Assembly (NCBI GenBank): GCA_022570795.1
Contig: JAKUDP010000009.1
Coordinates: forward strand, 992,001-1,056,000
Direction: 5' to 3'
Length of the DNA stretch: 64,000 nucleotides
Origin: Sphaerulina vaccinii
Lineage: Eukaryota > Ascomycota > Dothideomycetes > Mycosphaerellales > Mycosphaerellaceae
A program made the position numbers and the translations under genes. Shown here piece after piece: positions 41,040 to 52,200 of the stretch (within the stretch, counting starts at the first letter, position 1; each line of letters begins with the position of its first letter). The notes below the pieces were generated by a model. That model saw only the letters and a program-made list of their open reading frames with translations, was not told the DNA's origin and ran no database searches.

Positions 41040-42876
41040 CTCCCTCTAACACCCTGTCTCTTAATAGCTAATCAACCCCTTTAGACTTACTCTCTTCTAA
41101 AGAGATATATACCTTTCTATAGGTCTTCTCTATTTCTATAAAGGCTAAGACTATGCTTCTTGCAGGTTTAAGATACTAGTATATAGATAGGATGTGTCCC
41201 TTATCCTAATATAGAGTATACTATCTAGCTTTGAACAACTCCGAGTTATTTATTCTACCTATTATCCTCTTTCCCTTAACCTGTTTCTATATAGCTCTTA
41301 TAGTATAAGCTAAATGCTCTGCATCCCTATCCTATTTAGGTTGCTTTAGCATCCCTACTTCTTTCTCTTCTAGGATAGAAAGGATATTATTAGGTAATAG
41401 ATATAGTTAGGTATCTATAGCATCTCTAATAGATAACTACGAATTAGGTAACCTACTAAGAAGAACTTGGATTCTGTTCTTAGCTTTAACTGCTTCTGCT
41501 ATTACTAGCTAAGCTTCTCTAATTCTTTTCCCAAGTATAAGTAGGCCTAACTATACTTGTAATATACTCCTACTTGTTATCCGAAAGGTGAAGTACTATT
41601 ATACTAGCTTCCTTCCTAATGCTTTATTATCCTTATACTTCTTCTTCAACTCTTCCTAGATAGCCTTTGCTATCTCCTTCTCTAACACAATCTCTTTATC
41701 TTCCTTACTAATATATAGTTAAATCTAGTAGATTGCCTTATAGTTCGACTTGTTAGTAATTAGGATAGATATAGAGGTCTTAATAGTTAAGAAAAGATCC
41801 TCTTCCTTTAGGAATATAGCTATCTTTCTAAACTACTATTCCGAGTTCTCTCTAGAGAGGACTAGGTATAGCCTCTTAACATTTGCTAATATGCTACTTA
41901 TAACTGCTACTAAAGTTTAACTTGTAAGGTATTCTCTTTTAGCTTTGTTAGTTCTTCCTAAGTACCTTAGCCGAGAATCGAATTTTCTATGTTTTGGACT
42001 AGAATATAGTTCTTAGCTTAGATATATAGAGAGAAAATCAAACCTTAAGCTAGACTATCTAGTAAAGGATTAATAGTCGCTAAGACTCCTTTCTCTTAGC
42101 TAGAGCTTCTAGGATTCTATCTTCTAAATAGCTATAGGGCGAATATGCCCTATGTTACTATATATAGCACGTGTGTATATAGCTTTAGGAACATGCCCCT
42201 ATAGCACCCTCTAGCTTAGGAACCTCCTAGAGCTACTATATACAAGATGAAGGTAGGTTTATAACTCCTCTTAATCTTAGATCCCTTTGGACCCTAGGGG
42301 TAGTAAGAGGTTTAGTTAGTCTCTAAAGTATTATTAGCTAATAGCAGGCCTTAGCGAACCTGCCTTGCAACTATTCCTCCCTGAATATAACCTACCTAGT
42401 ATAAACTAGTCTTCTAGTTTCCAAGATCTTCCTTTAAATAGTTAGGTAAGTCCTATCTATATAGCCGTCGTTAGAAGCTAACTCCCTCTAACAGCCTAAC
42501 TATTCTTCTAATATTGTCCTCTTCTGCTTTCTAGTAGCAGGAAACTAGTCTAATCTTCTAGTGTTAATAGACTATAGCTGTATTTGGCTAGGCGCCTAAC
42601 CCGGCGCCCTATAGAGTTTGTTCTCTATCTTTATATAGTCGTGTAGTAACCTTCTACTTGAGACTAATATGCATTCTGGGACCTTCCTATCCTAGTATAT
42701 GCTATACTTTCTGCTATCTAGCTTGTGCCCGTAAGACTACTTCTCTTACTACTAACCCTCTTGAATGCCTTAGCTTAGGTACTACCTTTTGCTCTTCTCC
42801 TAAGGTGCCTTTACTACTACCCTATAGCACTTGCTGTTTTAATCTTCCCTTAGTGCTAGACTATCTAGCTATAATT

Positions 42877-42896
42877 GCAAACCCGGGCTTATAACC
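42877..42896 (-). promoter_or_regulatory. Element F primer-binding site
   Basis: On the minus strand, GGTTATAAGCCCGGGTTTGC directly follows the 5' LTR. Identical over 20 bases to the site of Copia A at 22055-22074. Confidence 0.6.
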
Positions 42897-43103
42897 TATT
42901 AGATTTCAGGAGTGCAGCGGATAGAAGTACAAAGGGAACCCTCCCGGCGCAAGTAGTTAGAGAAGGTTAAGTAGCTACCTAACCGATAGAAATAAAAGAT
43001 ATACCCTACTACTAAGGAGTCTCTAAGCCTAAAGTACTACATGCCTAAGGTATAACTATTAGACAGAGAGACATAGTGTTCCCTAGGGTACCAAAATCCG
43101 ATA
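42897..43103 (-). repeat. Element F 5' LTR
   Basis: 207 bp partner of 40833-41039; outside flank GTACT at 43104-43108. Confidence 0.88.
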
Positions 43104-43108
43104 GTACT

Positions 43109-43640
43109 AACTTTATTAGAGATTCTAAATAGAGTAGTTATCTAGCTTCTAAACTAATTATACTTAGTAAAGATTCTATTTTTATTTTTATTATTATAGA
43201 AGTAGAATTCTAGGTATAGCTTAAGCTAGTATTTAGTATATCTATAAAGGAAGGTAGAGGCAAATAGTATCTTATTTTTATTCTTAACTTTATTAAACCT
43301 AAAGTATAAAGCTAGTTAATTAAACTAGGTAGATAGTTTGTTATAGTCTCTATAGTAGAGATCTAGCTTAGCAACTTTAAGATCTTTAAAGTCGAGTTGT
43401 CTAGCGTTTGCCTAGGTTTGTAAAGATTAAATAGTTCCTACTTTACTAGAAGTAGAAGTTCCTCTAGAGCTTCCTATAATAGATATATTATAAAAGTATA
43501 TAAAGCTATTAGGTTATAGAGGACCTAATAATCTTACTAAGTAGAGGCTAAGCTTAATCTAGTTAGAGCTTATTAATATATCTATAAGAGAGTAAGTAAA
43601 AAAGGTTCTTATATTCTAATTAGTAAAATAGAATAGTAAG
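43109..43640 (-). mobile_element. Element E, 5' portion beyond F (uncertain)
   Basis: AT-rich, stop-filled sequence that continues element E past the F insertion. Presumably gag N-terminus and leader; I could not find its 5' LTR, so the right limit is approximate. Confidence 0.35.
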
Positions 43641-44830
43641 TTATATATAATAACTATCTATAACTATAATATTTATTACCTATATATATAAAGGAGATTT
43701 CTAGTTTTATTAATTACTCTAATTACTCTAATTAAGGCCTACTTAGTATAATTAGAGTACTTAGTATAATTAGTAGTAGGCCTAGTCTAAGCGCTACTAA
43801 TTACTTCTATATATAATATATACCTAGAAAATCTATAGAGATATTCCTATAGTATACGAACTATAATACTCGCTTCGTATCTAGTACTCTATAAAAGTAT
43901 TATATATATATATATATATTTTAAAATTTTTTTCGAAGTAGTAGGCCTAGATTATATTACTACTTTTTATTAGCTTATTTAGAGGCTAAAGCTAGTAGTA
44001 CTTATATATATACTTGCTCTTGTCGCACTTGTATTTGTAGGTAGATAGAATAGTCTTCTCGCCTAGAGTATAAGCCTTAGTAGCCTCTATCTCTTAAGCT
44101 ACCTATAGTATTAGAGTACCTTCTTTAGCTTTAGTATCTTTTTTATAGTTTATAAATATATCCTTATTATATTTATTATAGAATATAATATTACTTATAT
44201 ATTTCTAGCCGACTATAGCCTAGTAATAGAAGATAGAAGTTCTAGACTATTTCTTGAACTATATATAGTTCTAGTAATAGTACTTATTAGATAGCTATAT
44301 TACCTATATAGTACCTCTCAATTCAATTATAAAGTAGACCTCGTCTATAAACTATACCTTCTTCTACTACAACTAAGGTAGTAGTCTATAAATATCTATA
44401 AAAGTCTATTTTTTTTTAATATTATATACTTTTAAATATAACTTCTAACAAGCTTTGTACTTATAATATCTAGCTATATTTATAGCCTCTTTGACTTGCT
44501 ATAGACTTTTTAATCTAGGTATAAACCTCTTTTTTAACTCCTTCTATATTATAGTTCTATACTTATAGTTCTAGTAGATATATTCGATTATCTTTCTAAG
44601 TAGTTTTTTTATAATTATAGGCTTCGGACCTCGAGGGCCTTTATATATATATTTTGTGCCTTTCTTATACTTCTTAGATATCTATTATTTAATACTATAA
44701 TAGCTCTTATCTATCTAGTTCTTAATCTCTTATATTATAAGCTATATATCGAATCTAAGTATCTAAACGCGACTAATGCATTCTATATCGGCTTCGCATC
44801 CTATAGGGCTTCGCTTCTTCTTCTTTTTAT
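43640..44830 (-). mobile_element. Tc1/mariner-like transposase relic
   Basis: Minus-strand coding relic with many stops. A helix-turn-helix-like stretch (KELKKRFIPRLKSL) near 44,540 precedes KKV-FIDEVYFII at about 44,355-44,323, which resembles the first-Asp motif (W..V.(F/W)(T/S)DE..F) of Tc1/mariner transposases, and a SRTSIFYY-AIVG stretch near 44,240 that fits the following strand. Terminal inverted repeats and flanking TA were not found, and the last catalytic residue is unclear. Possibly another DDE family. Confidence 0.45.
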
Positions 44831-46293
44831 ATAGTATACTAGGCTACTATCTACAAACAAAAACTCCTATATAAAAGCCCTAGTTCTTAGCTTTATAACA
44901 GACTATAAATAATATTAATACAATCGATATTTGCAGTGTTATACGAGTTGGCGCTAAGGCGGTGTGGGAGGGACAGTATGCGGGCTGGCCCGCCAAACAA
45001 CTTTGCACCGAGCCTCGCTCGGGCTTTGTTCGCATTATGGGACTGGCTGAGCTCCCACTCTTCGCACATGTCATCGTCGCTGTCGCTGTGCGTATCGATA
45101 TGTTCACTCGCAGACGTCGCAGAAATCGAAGAAACGGCAACAACTCATGGCAACTGTTCACTCAAAGCACAAGTCATCGATATCATCTGAAACTCGTTGA
45201 CTCAACTGTACTCTCTACTCACGATCAATCCCTCTATAGATCGCCAACATTGATCAAACGACAGATTGGAGCCGTCTGCTTAGTCGGAGTACCCATCTGA
45301 CATCCTTGTCGTCGTCCCGCAGTTTTCGAGCAACCTTAAGATAAGAGTTCATTTCGGATCAGGCTCTCGTGTTGTTACAGCACGGAAAGGTTCGGGACTG
45401 GTGAACTTGATGTTCGCACGCTTCTCATACCGGTACTCACAAGCCACGGCAATATGGTGCGAGCCATGAGCAATATGGAGATGCCATCACGGAACAGAGA
45501 GTGATCTCAGTCTCTGCAGCATGCTTGTGTGGAATCGCAACGCGATACGTATGCCGAAGCAGAGCGCAGTTTACAGCAGGTTAATCGATTCTCAATGGGT
45601 ATAGCAAGCACAGTTGACATCTGGCTGTCTTACCATTGATTGAAGACCTCATCATGGATTTTTCAAATCAGCTCCACAAGCACACAGAATGGCTTTTGGC
45701 TGCTCCAGCCCTGCGGTGCTGCGCCAACTATAGAGACCGGAAACTTGGATGTGGAGTTCCTCACGTGTTTGGTACCAGAGATGTCACGAGTCGAAGAGAA
45801 TTCCACATCTTGGTTCTGGGTCCGGCAGCAATATATGGTAGAACCGAGACAGACACGTAAGGTCGGGACGGCTTGGCCCCTGACTCTTCCCTCCGCTTGG
45901 AACTCGGAAAAATGCGAACGTCGCTTCTCTTTGGTACCGCTGCGGCAATCAGACCGAGACATGTCTTGTGTTCCTGAATCGATTGCATGGTACCGTGAAG
46001 GGAGCAGAACCAGGGAGTCAGATGTCTAGTCGGCGTTTGATGAAGGATCTTGGTCGACTATACTGTACTATAGCATGCGGGTCTAGTTGGCATATTGGCG
46101 ATCTTATGTTGGTTACTGATGACTTCAGTGAGTGGCGTGCATGGGTTAGTGGCGCTGTGAGGAGAAGAGTCGGCGGTGCGCATATGGATCAGCATGAGAA
46201 TGTCCTGTTGAGGTGAGCATCGCGCAGGCTGTGCATAATGAGTTGGAATCAAGGCATATACCGGAGGCATGCATCTACGATCCAGGATGGTGG
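44831..46293. other. Edge of AT-rich block; no recognisable gene
   Basis: Base composition changes sharply near 44,870-44,940 from TA-rich RIP sequence to balanced sequence. Several overlapping ORFs of 70-130 codons exist on both strands (for example 44,962-45,300 and 45,640-46,029, plus). None has a recognisable domain, and they overlap each other in several frames, so I call no gene. The stretch includes the 3' flank of GUF1. Confidence 0.5.
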
Positions 46294-48285
46294 TTACTTA
46301 GCTAAGAAGCTCTGGAAAGCCTTATTGTCAATGGCAACATTGCCGACTGCGCGCAGCTTTCGTCGACCCTCCTTCTGCTTTTCCAACAGCTTGCGTCTTC
46401 GGCTAATATCTGCAGCATGCAGCTTCTGCAGCACATCTTTCCTGAACGGCTTGATCGTCTCTCTTGCAACAACTCTCTTGCCAGCCACAGCTTGTATGAC
46501 CACTTCAAACATTTGCCGATCGACGTGTTCCTTGAACTTGGTGACCCAAGCCTTGCCGAGTCTCTCGGCTTCAGAGTAATGAATAACTCTGGCAACAGCG
46601 TCCACAGGCACTTTGTTGACGTTGAGCTGAAGCTTGATGATGTTTGATTGTCGATAGCCGGCGTCCTCATAGTCTAGACTAGCATAACCCTTTGTCGCAC
46701 TCTTAAGCTTTCCGAAGAAATCGTCGACCAATCGCTCCAGGGGTAGCAAGTACTTCAAGATGACTTGTGTGGAGGTGAAGAACGAAAGAGATTGCTGTTC
46801 ACCTCGATTACCCTCACAGAGCTTGATTATGTCGCCAAGGTAATCCTGAGGGAAAGTGATCGTGCACTCGACATATGGTTCCTGCAACTGTGCGACAGTC
46901 TGGTGTACTTCTTGGTTCTCCGGAAAGTGGTTGGGGTTGGTGATGATCTCTTCTTTGCCATCTCGACGTATCACCTTGAATGGCACTGAAGGCGGCGTGA
47001 TGATGATGTTGGCGCCATGCTCCTGCCTCAGCCGATCTTCGAAGACTGAGCAATGCAGCGTTCCCAGAAAGCCGAGTCGCCAGCCGGCTCCAAGTGCCTC
47101 GCTGCTCTCCTTCATGACAGTGACAGATCGATCGTTTAGCGTGACCTGGTTGATACTGTCCTCCAAGTGCGCGTAGTCACCCTGATCTGTAGGGAAGGCG
47201 GCCACGAAGACCATAGGCTTTGGCTCCACGAATCCAGGTAGCGGCTTGACCACATCCCACGCCTTGTATGCCACGGTTGTATATGTATCACCAATCTTCG
47301 CCTCTTTACTTCGCTTCATGCCTGGGTTCATGTAGATGTAGCCCAGCTGACCCGCTCGCAAGCACTTTTGAGGTATTTCGAGGGGATACATGATGCCAAC
47401 CTCTCCTGCGATGTACTCCAGCCCGGTGACATAAGATACCAATCGATCTCCAGCTTTGACCTTGCCCTCGAAGATCCGCACCAGCAGAATGACACCCTTG
47501 TAGTTGTCATACCAACTGTCGATAAGCAGCAGCTTAAGTGGTGCGCTCTCATCGCCTATAGGCGCTGGTATCTCGGCCACGATCTGCGGTAGTAGCTTCG
47601 CCACATTCAGCCCAGTCTTCGCAGATACCATGACCGCATTCGAAGAGTCCAGCTCGAATGTACCTCGCAGTTGCTCAATGGTGCGCTGCGTGTCCGCAGT
47701 AGGCAGATCGACCTTGTTCAGTACAGGCACCAGAGTCAGGTCCTGCGCAAAGGCAAGATAGAAATTGGCCACCGTCTGCGCCTGTATACCTTGCGAGGCA
47801 TCAACCAGCAGCAGCGCTCCTCCACAGCTGGCGTAACTTCTACTGACTTCAGCGCGAAAGTCGACATGCCCAGGCGTATCGACCAGATGCAGCAGGTAGT
47901 CATCGCCATTGTGATTGTAGATCATCGAACATGTCTGTGCCTTGACAGTAATGCCACGTTCTCGTTCCACATCCAGCTTATCCAGAATCTGCTTGTTGCC
48001 GCCGGTGGGAATAGTGCCTGTCAGCTCGAGGAGACGGTCGCTGAGTGTGCTCTTGCCATGGTCGACGTGCGCGACGATGCAGAAATTGCGGAAGCGCTCG
48101 ATGGGGATCTTCGCAATGCGCTGCTCGACAGCGGCAGGATCGTGGAGCGAGTGCGCTGGTCTTCTCTGTCCAGCAAATGCAAGCGCATATTGTGCTGCCG
48201 CGAAGTTCGCGCGCAGGGTGGCGGACGACTGCCAGGAGCGGCAGAAGCCAGCAATTCCTCTAGTCGCCAGGAAACATTGTCGCAT
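46294..48285 (-). CDS. GUF1: Mitochondrial translation factor GUF1 (EF4/LepA GTPase)
   Basis: Single-exon gene of 663 codons. Family role: a ribosome-dependent GTPase of mitochondria that acts on stalled or mis-set elongation complexes (back-translocation in bacterial LepA). Residues 1-50 are rich in Arg, Ala and Ser with few acids, fitting a mitochondrial presequence. GTPase motifs: G1 AHVDHGKST at 72-80, LDVERERGIT at 104-113, G3 DTPGHVDF at 136-143, G4 NKVD at 190-193. The C-terminal LepA-specific domain ends in the usual basic tail (RRKLLEKQKEGRRKLR). Length and order match fungal GUF1. No intron is needed. The start is chosen for the presequence and lies 182 bp from the divergent MAD2 start. 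The product is nuclear-encoded and imported. Confidence 0.96.
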   Translation of the reverse strand: MRQCFLATRGIAGFCRSWQSSATLRANFAAAQYALAFAGQRRPAHSLHDPAAVEQRIAKIPIERFRNFCIVAHVDHGKSTLSDRLLELTGTIPTGGNKQILDKLDVERERGITVKAQTCSMIYNHNGDDYLLHLVDTPGHVDFRAEVSRSYASCGGALLLVDASQGIQAQTVANFYLAFAQDLTLVPVLNKVDLPTADTQRTIEQLRGTFELDSSNAVMVSAKTGLNVAKLLPQIVAEIPAPIGDESAPLKLLLIDSWYDNYKGVILLVRIFEGKVKAGDRLVSYVTGLEYIAGEVGIMYPLEIPQKCLRAGQLGYIYMNPGMKRSKEAKIGDTYTTVAYKAWDVVKPLPGFVEPKPMVFVAAFPTDQGDYAHLEDSINQVTLNDRSVTVMKESSEALGAGWRLGFLGTLHCSVFEDRLRQEHGANIIITPPSVPFKVIRRDGKEEIITNPNHFPENQEVHQTVAQLQEPYVECTITFPQDYLGDIIKLCEGNRGEQQSLSFFTSTQVILKYLLPLERLVDDFFGKLKSATKGYASLDYEDAGYRQSNIIKLQLNVNKVPVDAVARVIHYSEAERLGKAWVTKFKEHVDRQMFEVVIQAVAGKRVVARETIKPFRKDVLQKLHAADISRRRKLLEKQKEGRRKLRAVGNVAIDNKAFQSFLAK

Positions 48286-48467
48286 TGATGATGATGAGAT
48301 CCGGTACCATCATCTGCTTGGTGATGGCTAAACAGAAAAGAGCTCCCGCAACTTCTGGAAAGTCGCAGTCTTGGCGTTGTCCTTCGCGACTGCCTCTTAG
48401 AACTCTGTATAAACAAAGCGTGACAATCTCGTGAAGACCAGCGTATACCACACCAAACACACTCAAG
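48286..48467. promoter_or_regulatory. Divergent GUF1-MAD2 intergenic promoter
   Basis: Only 182 bp separate the start codons of GUF1 (minus) and MAD2 (plus), so the two genes must share, or overlap in, their core promoters. No TATA box or known factor site can be claimed with confidence. Confidence 0.6.
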
Positions 48468-49285
48468 ATGGTGGCCGCAGCTCGAGAACCATCAACAAAG
48501 AAGGCATCGTCCTCGAAGACGTCGGAAGATGCGAAAACGCACAAGCTCTCGCTCAAAGGCAGCTCGAAACAGGTCACGGAGTTCTTCGAATATGCCACAA
48601 ATACAATCCTCTTTCAGCGAGGCGTCTACCCTCCAGAGGACTTCACAGCGTGCGATATACAATCGTAGTCTAGACGAGAACCGCACTGATGTTGTCACAG
48701 AGTCAAGAAGTATGGCCTCAATATGATGGTGACGCTAGATGACCAAGTCAAGGCCTACATCAAGAAGATCATGTCACAACTAAGCAAATGGGTTCAAAAG
48801 TCCAAGATCTCGAAGCTCGTAATCGTGGTCACGTCCAAGGAAACTGGCGAACATGTCGAGAGATGGCAATTCGATGTCAACATCTTCAACGAGGACAGCA
48901 AGAAGAAGTCTCGATCTTCTGCCGGCGATAAGGAGAACTCTACACCTGCTGCAGGCAGTGAAGCTGCTCAGCCTGAGAAGACAGAAGCAGAGATCCAATC
49001 CGAGATTCAAGCGCTGTTTCGACAGATTACCGCATCTGTCTCGTTCTTGCCGATGCTGGATGGAAATTGTACCTTCAATGTGCTGGTATATGCAGATGCG
49101 GACAGTGAGGTACCTTTAGAATGGGGTGATTCAGATGCAAAGGAAGTGAAGAATGCGGAGAAGGTGATGTTGAGGAGTTTCTCGACGCAGAATCACAGAG
49201 TTGATACCGTGGTATCTTACAGGTATGCTCTTTACTGCACAGATCGGATGTTTCTCCGCTAATACCTTCCAGGCTTGCCGACTGA
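48468..49285 (+). CDS. MAD2: Spindle checkpoint protein MAD2 (HORMA domain), 3 exons
   Basis: Predicted exons 48468-48649, 48701-49222 and 49273-49285 give 238 residues. Introns are 51 and 50 nt, with GT/AG ends and branch-like CTGAT and CTAAT. MAD2 binds Cdc20 at unattached kinetochores and restrains the anaphase-promoting complex. Matches to the family: EFFEYATNTILFQRGVYPPEDFTA in exon 1, spliced to VKKYGLNMMVT; LVIVVTSKETGEHVERWQFD; FRQITASVSFLPMLDG; and the C-terminal HRVDTVVSYR followed by LAD from a 13-nt last exon. The acidic/Ser-rich insert NEDSKKKSRSSAGDKENS lies within the HORMA fold, where other MAD2 proteins have a shorter loop. Without splicing the middle exon would end in a non-homologous tail. 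Confidence 0.93.
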
Positions 49286-52200
49286 TTCGATATGCTTCGA
49301 GTATATAACGTTGCGAGCGATGATGGGGTAACGTCGAAGGCGTCAATGGGGTTCTAGAGACGGACAAGTCAACCTTGTGATGGCAATGCCTTGGGCAGGA
49401 AAGTGATGCCGGATGTGATGACGGAGTCCATGGAGTTCTTGAGGAATGATATTCTGCCTCTTGTTCGATTAACATGCACTTCCCGGTTTCTCAAACAGCA
49501 TGTGGAGATGTGTTCGAGGTCAGAGACGAGAAGCAGTTGGAATACTCGGCACCGGACAACGCCGCAGAGGCCGTTCGAGGTGTATGAAACACGAACCCGG
49601 TCGCTTGCACGTGTCGTGGCTGTATAGCGTGGCGCCATCTTTGCAAGGACAAGCTCAGCAGTAAAGGGCTTATCTGGCTGAACAAGAGGCCGAAGCAGAA
49701 AGTGTATCTCTCATCTTCGACTCGTTCCAGGCAGTTCCATGCAGAAGCTACCTTTCTTCTGGTGCGATTGCGTTCTCTTCTGGCGCAAGTTTGACGTCTC
49801 GTCACAAACTCCTGCTCAACTAGGCACCTTCTTGCCAATTCAGTATTGTGATGAGGCATACATACGCTCCGGAGACAACCGGTAGCCACAGGATGAAGCA
49901 CAGTAGGCTGCATGAAATGTACCAGGTAGCCATGTGCGATAGCACAAGCCGCAACGACAAAAGCAATACATCCCTGTGATACGGCCACGTGGGGGTCAAC
50001 GTGAGGTCGTACGTTTGGTGAGGCACCAGCGTTGTTTATTAGTTGATATGCTGAGAAGTATACCTTGTAATAAGCTCGAAGTTTCACATGAAGACTTGAG
50101 GCTCTCGGCAGTAAGTTCGATAGACACGGGTGTGGCTGCGTGCCTGCAGAGAAGCTTTGAAGAATATGCGCGCAATGCGGATGGGCCGAATCCGATAAGA
50201 ATGACCTTGCTGGTATCTTTGTATCTATGTATCTTTTAGGGCAGTCAATGAAGTTCAGCCGAGTCGAATCTTCACGTGTGGTACAGCTGCAGTAGAGTTG
50301 ACGTGGGTTGATCGGTGAACGATAACATCTCAAATGCGTAGTCTAGACGTTGATGAGGCTCTTTGTCGTCGTTGTTGATCGGTAGCATGCTTAACCCATA
50401 GCCATAGGATGCAGCTTGTATAAGGCCCAATTCAGAGTGCAATCCGACCAATATAGTGATGTGATACTTGGGATCTGGGCGCGTAGCGAACGCTTTGCAT
50501 TGGAGGTGGACGCCCAGGTCTGTAGTTGTATCGATATTGCTGGCGAGGACTGTGGTAATGATCACAGTTGATCTCGAAACTCTGGTCAGCCGGGCAGACT
50601 GTGTTATCAACAATGCTGATTAGCAGTGCGAGCGCAATGTCCCAGATGTTGGGAGCGTGAGCGGATGCGCGCTTGCCGTTGATCAGACCGAATGATGATG
50701 GACTCAGTCTGATCTTCGTCGGTGAACAGTACCTATCTCAATGCTAAGCTGGCCAATCGATGATGACGATAGGTATACCAGTAGATCGACTCGCTCAGAA
50801 AGAGAAGAGAGACGTTCTGCTGAGTTCAAGCGAATAGCACGGCCCCTCGTCGCGCACGTGTTGAGGTCGGAGTGCACGACTCCACGCATCGCTTACAACA
50901 GGCAAAATCAGTTGGGCTTTAGCCAAATCATGCTGACGCTGCTGCTGAACATATGCAGAAACTGCACCGTGAAGACCACGCCACATTCGCAGTCGCCTGC
51001 CATCGGACATCGCTAGGAGGGGCCTTCCTCATGCTCGAATAATGGTGGTCCAAAGGCCAGATATATAACGTTGAGAAGCGGGTCCTACGCAGGTTGCAGA
51101 CAAGCATTATTCGATAGCTGGTGGGTCCGTACGCACGCCAGACCGGAAGTGAAGACTGCCTCTAGGCCCACTTTCATGATCTTCTGTACAGTAGTGCCAG
51201 GTACCGGAGATAAGATATCCACTGGATACCACGATATCGTTGATTGAGGCTTGAAAGATCTGCTCAGAAGTAATCGCGAGCCCGCAATGCTCAGCAGGTC
51301 GTGATGTGTTTGCTGGATCATCCAAGTGCAGGCAGGCGGGACTGATCAGCATCACTGCGCGAGTCTGTGCGAGTGGTACAGTTGCACAGACGTATCGGTG
51401 CTTGCGATGGACATAGTCTGGACCTGCAAGCTGTAGGGCTGTTCATGACTAGGCACAAATCTTGTCACTACTATCTTCATGATATGCCACTTCGGAGTGC
51501 CAAATTCTGCGACTCCGCACCGGTCATGATAGCTGCAATACTGTGCTCAGGCGCAGCGTAAAGTGTCGCAGAATTGAGGTCTTGGTCATGCCTTCCGGAT
51601 TGTAGTCTCTTCGAAGACTGGTTTCATAGCCGGTTGTGATTTGGCACTTGATACGAAAGAGGCGTCCACGCTACACACGAAGACGACTAGGATCATCGCG
51701 TGAGAGGACTAGAACACAAAGGTTGGTATGCACTCACTGTGGACTTAGTTTTCGCGGTGTCCGCTTGTAAATCAGGTCTGAACATGTTGACGTGAGGTGT
51801 TGAAAATGCAGCACCGCAGAGCTGTTCCATCCGAGACAGCACCGCTGAGCTGTCGCGCACCGAGACCACGGCTGCCGGCAGACAAGTTCGCTACCTGAGA
51901 TCTGGCGCCATGCGTGTCTCAGCTGAAAAACGAGTGTTGAAAGTCTGGTAAGCAGGAGAAGGAGGCAAAACTTGCTGCTAGTCGGCATGGCAAGAACAAC
52001 GGAGTCCAAGGATGGCGCTTGCCGAGCGCCGACAAGGCTCCGATTTCTTCCAACAACACGTTCTCCCGAGACAGCTTCCATGAACTCGCTCACGCAAGCG
52101 CAATAGCCCGGAGTCCTACACGAACACTCGAAGCGAACCCGAATATCCTCATCACTCTGGCGAAAACACTTCAAAGGAAAAATCTCCACTTCGCGCGCCG

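Larger units (their letters stand above)
40833..43103 (-). mobile_element. Element F: small gag-only LTR element (TR-GAG type)
   Basis: 2.27 kb minus-strand element with 207 bp LTRs and a perfect TSD GTACT (40828-40832 and 43104-43108). The 1.86 kb interior has no RT or integrase motif that I can see. It does hold a Copia-type Gag relic: a UBN2-like stretch (FRKIAIFLKEEDLFLTIKTS, then EIAKAI-EELKKKYKD) at about 41.85-41.63 kb, and a zinc knuckle with Cys changed to Tyr (Y-T-L-Y-x4-H-x4-Y spacing) at about 41,224-41,183. Such elements are thought to be moved in trans by a full Copia relative; its primer site is identical to that of element A. Confidence 0.75.

Noticed and set aside
1..44870. 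CRISPR array or prokaryotic defence island
   Set aside because: Repeats are LTRs and simple tandem units; introns and fungal genes show a eukaryotic genome.
1..44870. Centromere core
   Set aside because: AT-richness and nested transposons could fit, but nothing in the sequence alone marks a centromere; CENP-A data would be needed.
45640..46029. 129-codon ORF left of GUF1
   Set aside because: No recognised domain and equally long ORFs on the opposite strand; not enough to call a gene.
47671..48288. 205-codon ORF antisense to GUF1
   Set aside because: Shadow of the GUF1 coding strand, low-complexity content.
49491..50333. 280-codon ORF on the minus strand
   Set aside because: No domain, Cys/His/Arg-rich random-looking content, and overlapping ORFs in other frames; long chance ORFs are expected in balanced-GC DNA.
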